Below are positions 1 through 7,400 of a DNA stretch of 22,928 bases, in pieces. A model generated the notes under the pieces. That model did not search any database. It saw only the letters and a program-made list of their open reading frames with translations, and had not been told where the DNA came from. A program made the translations under genes and the position numbers. The stretch is taken from positions 1 through 22,928 of IMG/VR virus record IMGVR_UViG_3300023276_000774; one strand, given 5' to 3'. This stretch comes from a virus. Position 1 is the first letter of the stretch; each line of letters begins with the position of its first letter.

Positions 1-6
1 ATTATC

Positions 7-765
7 ATGAAAAAACCACACGAAAAATTTTTATCTAAATCTTATAGATTAACAAGACAAGACGCTCCATTATCTTATATGTTAGCGTCAAGACATTCAT
101 CACGATTTCCATTATTACATTTTGACGAAGAAAAAGGGACAAACAGACCATTACGTTATGCACGTAATCAAAAGTCCCCTTTTGAAGATGAGCAAGATGG
201 CAATGCAATATTAGAGCCTGTAGTATTTGAAGATGGGTTTTTAACTGTTGAAAAACAAAATCAAGTTTTACAACAATTTTTACATTATCATCCACAAAAC
301 GGCATGGTATTTGAAGAAATAAATAATGCACGAGATGCTCAAGAAGAGTTAGAGTTAGCAGAAATGCAACTTAACGCTCAAATTATGGCTAAAGAATTAT
401 CTATAGATAAACTTGTAACTGTATGTAGAGTTTTCTTAGGAGGTAGTGTAGATAAAATGTCAACAGCAGAATTAAAAAGAGATGTTTTAATGTTTTCTAA
501 AGAGTCTCCAGAAGATTTTATGAATATATTAAATGACCCTATGTTAGAACTTCAAGACACTGTAATTCAAATGTTTAGTTCAAATGTATTGCAATTTAAA
601 AACAATCAAAAAGACGTACATTTTAATTATAAGAAAAATAAAAAACGTATGTTAACGGTGCCTTTTGGAGAAGATCCTTATTATATTGTAGCATCTTATT
701 TTCAAAGTGATGAAGGAATAGAGTCTTATAAAATGTTAAAAAAGAGCTTAAATCAAGAGGATTAA
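7..765 (+). CDS. Conserved phage protein of unknown function, head-gene region
   Basis: This is a 252-aa soluble protein without signal peptide or membrane segment. The first half carries a charged, conserved-looking stretch including the short motifs LLHFDEEKG and NQKSPFEDEQDGN, followed by an acidic helical section (EELELAEMQLNAQ) and a C-terminal segment with KKRMLTVPFGEDP and QSDEGIE. I recall near-identical patterns in uncharacterised proteins of Bacteroidetes and marine phages, encoded close to the capsid and portal genes, but no function is established. The reading frame stays open to the window edge upstream of the ATG, so the true start could lie outside. The A-rich context at the ATG has no Shine-Dalgarno. 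A gap with a promoter-like box separates it from the next gene, so it is probably the last gene of an upstream unit. Confidence 0.85.
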   Translation: MKKPHEKFLSKSYRLTRQDAPLSYMLASRHSSRFPLLHFDEEKGTNRPLRYARNQKSPFEDEQDGNAILEPVVFEDGFLTVEKQNQVLQQFLHYHPQNGMVFEEINNARDAQEELELAEMQLNAQIMAKELSIDKLVTVCRVFLGGSVDKMSTAELKRDVLMFSKESPEDFMNILNDPMLELQDTVIQMFSSNVLQFKNNQKDVHFNYKKNKKRMLTVPFGEDPYYIVASYFQSDEGIESYKMLKKSLNQED

Positions 766-771
766 TTTCTC

Positions 772-779
772 TATATTTG
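772..779 (+). promoter_or_regulatory. Candidate Bacteroidetes -7 promoter box (TATATTTG)
   Basis: TATATTTG matches the Bacteroidetes -7 consensus TAnnTTTG and lies in the gap between the stop at 765 and the ATG at 816. Transcription from it would begin near 784-787, giving a leader of about 30 nt. No convincing -33 TTG is visible upstream. The assignment rests on the box, its placement in a gap and the terminator that closes the unit at 2507. Confidence 0.55.
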
Positions 780-815
780 TACTTTATTAACTAACCCCTT
801 AATCTTATTTTTATT

Positions 816-1178
816 ATGGAAAAATTTCTTTTAATTAATTCTAACGCAGCAACAATTGCGGGAGGAGACCTTTTAATGCCATGTACAAACGTAATGGCTG
901 TAGAACAAGCAACAAATGCAACAGTAACAATTAACTTTGCTAATCAAGCGGCAGGATATACAACTTTAACAGTAACTCACTCAGCTTTACCAGCTTACTC
1001 AGCTGCAAACCCTGAGCAATGTAGAGCAATGAGAAACTTATTTGTTGACTCTATTGCAAGAGCATTATCAACAGGATGGACAACTCCAACAGCACAATTT
1101 TTTGTACCTGGATTTGCGGAATTACCAGCCCTTGCTGCAAATACAAACGTTGTAATAACTGGTATTGCTTGGTCATAA
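816..1178 (+). CDS. Small virion-associated protein, paralogue of the next gene
   Basis: This 120-aa protein has low charge and is rich in Ala, Thr and Asn, with beta-type segments (VTINF, TTLTVTHS) and one helix (NLFVDSIARAL). It has no signal peptide or membrane span. N-terminal and C-terminal parts match the ends of the following gene: MEKFLLINSNA against MSAKYLEIPVNA, TLTVTHS against TITITHS, and VDSIARAL against SSAIETAL. I recall small proteins of this pattern (a KFLxIPV start, a TITHA core, a SGIA-type end) in marine Bacteroidetes phages beside structural genes. A decoration or other abundant virion role is inferred from composition, position and the promoter-terminator cassette. It is not shown by any catalytic motif. 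Confidence 0.8.
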   Translation: MEKFLLINSNAATIAGGDLLMPCTNVMAVEQATNATVTINFANQAAGYTTLTVTHSALPAYSAANPEQCRAMRNLFVDSIARALSTGWTTPTAQFFVPGFAELPALAANTNVVITGIAWS

Positions 1179-1202
1179 TATTAACTTAAAAAAAATAATA
1201 AT

Positions 1203-2453
1203 ATGTCAGCAAAATATTTAGAAATACCAGTAAACGCTCAAGCAGTCTCTGGTACAATGACAAATGTAATTCCTTCAAGGAATGCTAATGCAATGGTTAG
1301 TGGAACCAACTCATCGTTAGGAAATGCAGCAACAGCTACTAATGCTGCAGGTGGAGTGGGCTACCCTACACCTCCAGGTGGAGGTGTGGCTACAGTTACA
1401 GGAGGCGCACAACCAGGTAGTGGTACAGGAATGCTTGTAACATTTACCCAAACAGGTGGAGTAGTAGACGTTAACACTATAGCAGTAGTTGTTGTAGGAT
1501 CAGGTTATTCTATAGGAGACACAGGTACTATTACAACTGGTGATGGTCTTGCAACTTATACTATTGCAACTATAAGTAATTCAACAGCACCAACAAAAAT
1601 AAATGATGCTTCTGCTTTGTTTTTAACAGGAACAAATCCTGTTCAAAATAACGACATTGTTTATAATGCATCTTTAAATGTAACTTCTGTTCAGTCAATT
1701 CAAAGTGATACAGAATTAACATTGGCAGCAGCAAATTTTCCTGTAGGTGGTGAGTCTTACTTTATTAGAAAACTTGGTGTGTTAAATAGTACAGGAGCAA
1801 ATTTTTCAAGTCGTAAAATACAAGCAGGAGATATTGTTGCTAATACAACAAGAGGTAGTGGAACTACTGTATTGGCTCCAGTTACAGGAGTAAATGCGGA
1901 AACTGCTGTATTGATATCTACTGATCTTTTTACAGCTCCTGGTGGTTATGATGATACTTTTGAAATAAGACCTTTAGCAACTCAAATATATGATTCTACA
2001 CAATCTTTTTTAACAACTGTTACTACAGATGATGTGGTGGATAATACTACAGATGGTGTTACGGGAACTATATTATCTATTGTAGATGACTTTAGAATTA
2101 CTACTTCATCAACAGTAATGTTTGGAGATACTGATGCTTATACTATTTTTGACCAATCTTCATCTTCTAATAAAATGTATAATATAGATTCAATTATATC
2201 TACAGATAGAGGAGGTGATAACTTTACTACACTTGTTAATCTGAATTCTATAAATACGGCAGCTGACACAATTACTATTACTCATTCTGATCAAGGAACG
2301 GGTAGACTTGTTTCATCAGCTATTGAAACTGCTTTAGTTAGAGGTGCAGTGGGAATTAATCTTCCTGAACCTCCTGGCCCAGCGGTAACAAGAGTGCTAA
2401 TGCCAATCTTTGGCGGTAGTCAAGTTGTAGTTGAATCAGTAGTTGTAGGCTAA
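1203..2453 (+). CDS. Modular virion protein built on the preceding small fold
   Basis: This 416-aa protein is rich in Gly, Thr, Val and Asn and almost free of Cys and Trp, as expected of a beta-rich virion surface protein. Residues 1-35 and about 325-416 resemble the start and end of the preceding 120-aa protein. Between them lies an insertion. It contains a Gly-rich module with the core VVGSGYSIGD (about 60-125), then three beta-type units at about 131-190, 200-258 and 262-318. Each unit follows a pattern of D-(I/V)-V, a strand, a Leu/Val-rich strand, and (F)xxGxxYxI or an equivalent. The gene is followed at once by a strong terminator, so with its neighbour it forms a separately controlled unit. 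Head decoration, fibre or spike are plausible roles. It does not look like an HK97-type major capsid protein, but I cannot exclude that without structure prediction. Confidence 0.8.
   Translation: MSAKYLEIPVNAQAVSGTMTNVIPSRNANAMVSGTNSSLGNAATATNAAGGVGYPTPPGGGVATVTGGAQPGSGTGMLVTFTQTGGVVDVNTIAVVVVGSGYSIGDTGTITTGDGLATYTIATISNSTAPTKINDASALFLTGTNPVQNNDIVYNASLNVTSVQSIQSDTELTLAAANFPVGGESYFIRKLGVLNSTGANFSSRKIQAGDIVANTTRGSGTTVLAPVTGVNAETAVLISTDLFTAPGGYDDTFEIRPLATQIYDSTQSFLTTVTTDDVVDNTTDGVTGTILSIVDDFRITTSSTVMFGDTDAYTIFDQSSSSNKMYNIDSIISTDRGGDNFTTLVNLNSINTAADTITITHSDQGTGRLVSSAIETALVRGAVGINLPEPPGPAVTRVLMPIFGGSQVVVESVVVG
1380..1577 (+). other. GSGY-type Gly-rich module within the 416-aa virion protein
   Basis: Residues about 60-125 contain GSGTGMLVTFT, then VVVVGSGYSIGDTGTI and GLATYTIATI. 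I know this GSG-x-G ... GSGY-xx-GD ... pattern from repeated modules of marine phage fibre and surface proteins. It is one copy, placed just inside the insertion point. The boundaries are approximate. Confidence 0.5.
1593..2156 (+). repeat. Three diverged tandem beta-type modules (protein level)
   Basis: Three units lie at about 1593-1772, 1800-1976 and 1986-2156. Unit 1 has NNDIVYN, TSVQSIQSDTELTL and GGESYFIRK. Unit 2 has AGDIVANTT, PVTGVNAETAVLI and DDTFEIRP. Unit 3 has TDDVVDNTT, ILSIVDDFRITT and DTDAYTIFD. Similarity is visible in protein only, so these are old or fast-diverging repeats rather than recent DNA duplications. Related units appear in the genes at 2541, 4438 and 9880. Confidence 0.55.
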
Positions 2454-2473
2454 CCAAATTACACAATATTAAG

Positions 2474-2507
2474 AAGAGGCTACAAAAAAAGTAGCCTCTT
2501 TTTTTTT
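2474..2507 (+). terminator. Strong intrinsic terminator
   Basis: AAGAGGCTAC (2474-2483) pairs perfectly with GTAGCCTCTT (2491-2500), giving a 10-bp stem with a 7-A loop. An uninterrupted run of T extends to 2507. It lies 20 nt after the stop of the 416-aa virion gene and ends that transcription unit. It is the clearest terminator in the window. Confidence 0.93.
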
Positions 2508-2509
2508 GC

Positions 2510-2517
2510 TATATTTG
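2510..2517 (+). promoter_or_regulatory. Candidate -7 promoter box (TATATTTG) after the terminator
   Basis: An exact TATATTTG begins 3 nt after the terminator T-run and 31 nt before the ATG at 2541. The predicted leader is short (about 15-20 nt), A/T-only and without Shine-Dalgarno. The same 8-mer occurs at 772. A -33 TTG at normal spacing is not evident. Being directly downstream of a terminator makes a restart promoter for the tail genes likely. Confidence 0.6.
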
Positions 2518-2540
2518 TAAAAGATTAAAAAGTATTTTTT

Positions 2541-3512
2541 ATGGCTATGATAAATGAAGTTAGGAATACAGTATTAGCAATTATTAATAAAAATAATTAC
2601 GGATATTTGTCTCCTCAAGATTTTAATTTATATGCAACTCAAGCGCAGTTGGATATATATGAGGATTATTTTTATCAGTATAATCAATGGATTAATAAAG
2701 AAAATAAAAGGCAATCAGGAACAGGATATGCTGATATTGTAAAAGGCTTAGTAGAGGTAATAGATTCATTTTCAAAAGAAGTTTTTTTAACTCAAGCAAA
2801 TTCTAATACATTTAATTTACCTGCTGATTATTATTTAATAAATAAAATATTTTATTATCCATCTTTATTAGCAAACGGAACTACTGCTTTAGGTAATTTA
2901 CCTAATACGTTAGATTCTACAGGCACACCATTTACACCATTGGGTGGGTTTAATATTGCTCAATTTCCACCTACCAGTAGTTTGGTAATAAACACTACTG
3001 CAGGGGCTTTAGCTGAAGCTTATGTAACAGCTGTTCCTACTACAAATCAACTTACTTTGTCTGATTCAATATTTTTAGTTGCATTAGGTGGAGAAACTTA
3101 TTCTATATATGATAATACTAACATAACGGAAGTTGAAAGAGTTAGTCAAAATAAAATATTTTATTTAACAAGTTCAACATTAACAGCACCAACAAAACAA
3201 TTTCCTTCATATGTTTTAGGAGGAAACACAATTACAGTTTATCCTTCAACTATAATGAATAATGGAGAAATAAAAGCTCAATATGTTAGATATCCTTTAG
3301 CACCTGCATGGACGTATAATACTTTACTTGTAGGAGGAGCGCCTTTATTTAATCCAAGTTTAAGCGGATTTCAAGATTTTGAATTACCTGAATCAGACAA
3401 ACCAGGCTTAATAGCAAAAATATGTCAATATGTAGGAATAGAAATAAGAGAAGATATGGTGTATAAATTTGGACAAACAGAAGAAGTTCAGGATAATCAA
3501 ATACAAGTATAA
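2541..3512 (+). CDS. Head-tail connector / ring-like protein with inserted beta-type module
   Basis: This 323-aa protein starts with a helical domain (MINEVRNTVLAIINKNNYG, then LSPQDFNLYATQAQLDIYEDYF). It continues with FNLPADYYLINKIFYYP (about 91-107) and, after an interruption, ITEVERVSQNKIFYL and NTITVYPST. I associate this layout with connector or ring proteins of crAss-like and marine phages. Residues about 124-191 look like an inserted module: VTAVPTTNQLTLSDSIF and GGETYSIYDN, the same pattern as in the 416-aa virion protein. The next gene starts 3 nt after the stop and has a comparable helical-then-strand layout, so the pair may form successive rings under the tail, as tail tubular A-type proteins do. 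The role is inferred from position and pattern. Confidence 0.75.
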   Translation: MAMINEVRNTVLAIINKNNYGYLSPQDFNLYATQAQLDIYEDYFYQYNQWINKENKRQSGTGYADIVKGLVEVIDSFSKEVFLTQANSNTFNLPADYYLINKIFYYPSLLANGTTALGNLPNTLDSTGTPFTPLGGFNIAQFPPTSSLVINTTAGALAEAYVTAVPTTNQLTLSDSIFLVALGGETYSIYDNTNITEVERVSQNKIFYLTSSTLTAPTKQFPSYVLGGNTITVYPSTIMNNGEIKAQYVRYPLAPAWTYNTLLVGGAPLFNPSLSGFQDFELPESDKPGLIAKICQYVGIEIREDMVYKFGQTEEVQDNQIQV

Positions 3513-3515
3513 GAA

Positions 3516-4436
3516 ATGGGATATATTAGTGATTATAAATATTATGAAAATAATGGTGTTAACCCAACAGAAAAAAATTGGGGTTCATATCAATATGTTG
3601 GCTTAGATGATATTGTTTCCAATTTTATGTTAATGTATCAAGGAAATAATGAAATAATAAATAACGTAGAAAGATATCAAGTTTTATTTCATGCAAAAAG
3701 AGGTATTCAAGAGTTAAATTATGATGCTATGAAACAAATTAAGATTCTACAAATGACTGTAGACTCTCAAATACGATTTGTTTTACCACCTGATTATGTT
3801 AATTATGTAAGAATATCACAATATAAACAAGGAACTTTATTTCCTTTATCAGAAAACATTCAAACAATGTATGCTCAGAGTTATTTGCAAGATGCAACTG
3901 CTGAAGTTTTATTTGATGCTAATGGAACTGCTTTAAGACCAGCCAATTCACTTTTAGACCTTGATCGTATAAAAGGTGGTGGACAAACAATGTATTTAGG
4001 ACCTGGGCCTTATAATGGGCAATTAGGATATTGTTGTGATGGAGATTGGTATTTTTCTTTTGCTATTGGAGGGAGATTTGGTTTAAATACTGAAACAGCA
4101 AATATCAATCCAACGTTTACTATAGACAGACAATCAGGAGCTATATATTTTAGCTCAGGAATGTCAGGATCTTCTGTAGTTATGGAGTATATTTCAGATG
4201 GCATGAATAGTGGTGATGATACATCTATTAGTGTAAATAAATTATTTGAAGAATATTTATATGCATATATTAGATACTCATTACTAAACAACAAATTAGG
4301 TGTTCAAGAATATGTTGTTAATAGAAGTAGAAAAGATAAATCTTCATTATTACGTAATGCAAAAATTAGGTTAAGTAATATTCAACCAGGAAGACTTTTA
4401 ATGAATATGAGAGGTAAAGACAAATGGTTGAAATAA
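3516..4436 (+). CDS. Head-tail connector / tail tubular A-like ring protein
   Basis: This 306-aa protein has a helical N-terminal domain with LDDIVSNFMLMYQGNNEIINNV and YQVLFHAKRGIQELNYDAM (about 54-72), then a strand region with IRFVLPPDYVNYVRIS (86-101). Later motifs are GGRFGLNTETANINPTF, IDRQSGAIYFSSGMSG and MEYISDG, and the C-terminus is basic (RGKDKWLK). These motifs are strongly reminiscent of a conserved connector family in crAss-like and T4-like marine phages. That family joins the portal vertex to the tail. The gene lies 3 nt after its predecessor and 1 nt before the giant tail gene (stop TAA, one A, ATG), so translation is probably coupled. The start is the only ATG consistent with this packing. 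Confidence 0.8.
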   Translation: MGYISDYKYYENNGVNPTEKNWGSYQYVGLDDIVSNFMLMYQGNNEIINNVERYQVLFHAKRGIQELNYDAMKQIKILQMTVDSQIRFVLPPDYVNYVRISQYKQGTLFPLSENIQTMYAQSYLQDATAEVLFDANGTALRPANSLLDLDRIKGGGQTMYLGPGPYNGQLGYCCDGDWYFSFAIGGRFGLNTETANINPTFTIDRQSGAIYFSSGMSGSSVVMEYISDGMNSGDDTSISVNKLFEEYLYAYIRYSLLNNKLGVQEYVVNRSRKDKSSLLRNAKIRLSNIQPGRLLMNMRGKDKWLK

Positions 4437-4437
4437 T

Positions 4438-7400
4438 ATGGATATTAATACTAATTTTATAGCAGGGCGAATGAATAAGAGCGTTGATGAACGCTTAATT
4501 CCTCCAGGAGAATACAAAAATGCATTAAACGTTAGATTAGGTTCTACAGAAGCTACTGATATTGGAGCTGTAGAAAATTCTAAAGGAAACGAAAAATTAA
4601 CTACTTTACAGTATGGAGGAAATCCTTTGTCCGTTAACGCTACTTGTATAGGCGCATATGCAGACGCTATAAGAGAAACTATGTACTGGTTTGTTCATGA
4701 TAAAAATCCAAATGGAACTACAGTAAATTTAATTGTATCTTATAATAGTATTACAGCAATAACAACTTATCATGTTATAAGTGTTGTTGTTTTAAATTTT
4801 AATCCTTCTTATTTAATTACAGGAGTTCAATTAGTGGAAGAGCTGTTGTTTTTTACTGACAATTACAATCCTCCAAGGGTAATAAATATAAATAGGAAAT
4901 ACGGATTACCATCAGGAGGTGTAGATACTTTTACAGAAGATGATATAAGTCTTATTGTTAGACCACCAGGATTTTCTTCTTTTTTTAATCCTATTTCAGG
5001 TAATAGAGAATTTGATTTAGCAGTTCCTACAGTAACTCTTAATGAAACTACTAATAATGAAGAGAATTTTTTAAATGATCGTTTTGTATCTTTTGCTTAT
5101 AGGTATCGTTATTTAGATAAACAATATAGTGCAACATCATTATTTACACAAGCTGCATTTCAGCCTAAAGCTTTTAATATAGAACCTGAGTCTATGATTA
5201 ACGATGGGATGATAAATAGATATAATTCTGCAACAATAGAATATAGTACAGGGCCTAAAAATGTTTTAGAAATACAATTATTATATAAGGAATCCACTTC
5301 AAATGTTATATATATAATAGAAAGTTTTGTTAAAAGTGAATTAGGTTGGAATGATAACGAGAAAAAAGAATTTCAATTTTCTGCAAGTAAAGTGTACGGA
5401 ACTTTAGGTTCTGATGAATTACTTAGACAATATGACAATGTTCCCCAATTATCTCAAGCTTTAACTATTCAAGGAAATAGAATAATGTTGGGTAATTATA
5501 CTGAAGGATATAATATATCAACAATTAACGGTCAACTAATACCTATTAATTACTCTGCTTTATTAACTTCAGACCCTTTAACTGGAGTTTATTTAAACTC
5601 TCCATTTTCATTAGCTTTAACTAATGATAATCCCGTTACAATTACTTATTCACTTACTCCTGTAAGTCTTCTTCCTTATGTATTATATGATGTGGGTCCA
5701 CTTGATTATTCAAGAATAGTTTTTGATTTATCTACTGTACCACTTCCTATTGAACAAGGTACAGTATTTGATTTTCCTATGCAATTTTATGCAGTAGAAA
5801 CTTCAGGAACAACAGGGGCTGCTCTTAGCTTAGGAATTTTAAATGATGGTGCCGTAATAGGAACTGCTATTGATCCTATAAAATTAACTTTTTCATATAC
5901 CGCTAACCAAGAATTTTTATCTGCTGCTGATATGATAGATTCTGATAACTTTAGAAATGCTGTAGGTGTAAATGTAAACCCAAGTACAGCCATTGCTGAT
6001 GCGCCTACAGGAGGAACTTTTATGGATGTTTTTAATCGTACTATGATTGATATAGCAGATACACGAACTATAGGCGGAGAACAATATACATTTGCATTTG
6101 AAGGTTTTTCCAGTCCAACAAATCCAGCGATACTTTCTTACATTCCTACTGCTAAAAGGTTTAATCAAATTAATGGAGTGCTTGATTGTTTTTCAATAGC
6201 ATTTCCTGCTGTACGGTTTGATGGTACGGTATCAGGAACTGAAATATTTAATTATTTTAGATTTGTTTTAGAAGATGTTGTTACTACTATTCCTACACCT
6301 TATCCTCCTTTACGTCCTATAATCAGCCCAATTTTTCAAGAAAATTTAAGATCTTTACATAGCAACAGAGATTATGAGGTAGGGTTAGTCTATATGGATG
6401 ATTATGGAAGAGCATCTACAGCTTTAGTTAGTTCTCAAAACACTGTTTTTATTCCTTCAAGTTCATCTGTAAATACAAATAGAATTAACGTAACTTTAAG
6501 AAACAAGCCTCCATTTTGGGCTAAAAAATATAAATTTGTTTTAAAACAATCCAGGGCAACATATAATGTTATTTATGTAAGAAGATTTTATGAAGACCCA
6601 AGTGACACTTCAATAGTTTGGATGGCTTTAGAAGGAGAAGATAAAACTTTAGTAAAAGAAGGAACTCAATTTAACGTAAAAAGAGATGATTCAGGAGCTT
6701 TAAATACATCTGTAATTGCTACAGTTTTAGCTGTAGAAAATAAAGAACGAGGAGAATTTATTACTGACATTAGTTTACCAGGTTTATATATGTCTATAAA
6801 ACCAAATAATTTTAATGTTACAGCAAACATAACAGATGCTATAAATTTTGGTCAAAATCCAGGTATTAATATTAGAGCTGAAGGGTCATATCCATTTTGT
6901 AATTACCCTGTACCTCAAATTTTTAACGATACATCTCAACAATATGAATTAGCACCTATACCTCAAGGGGCTATTATAAAAATTAGTTTTAGAGTTTGGA
7001 GAACTGAATGGGATCCTTTTATAGGAGGTAGCGACCCAAGTTTTGACTGGAGATGGTCTCAGACATTTGTAAGTCCTTTAGCCTATGATAATTTTTTAGA
7101 ATGGTGGGTAGGTGAAAACATAGAGGCTTATGCAGGCGGAACATCTAATGATGGTCAAGCACAAATGATATTACCACCTGAAGTTGAAAATGACACACCA
7201 ACTTCTACAACGCCATTTGGATTTATTGACGGAGGTAGTTCTTTAAGTCCGTCTTCTTATAGTGGTACTTTTGGACTTTTAAGTGCAGGAGATAGACCAA
7301 CAACCAGAGGAGGTTTAAAATATTTGTTTCTTCAAAGAACAGCTGGCTCATTAATAGTCCCTGAAGAAAAAGAATGGTTTTTACAACTAAACGCTTATTT

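Noticed and set aside
35-331. 98-aa minus-strand open frame
   Set aside because: It is opposite the best conserved half of the first gene and has no initiation context; a shadow frame.
1203-2453. Major capsid protein
   Set aside because: Size fits, but the tandem surface-type modules and the paralogy with a 120-aa protein do not resemble the HK97 fold; the capsid gene is more likely upstream of the window.
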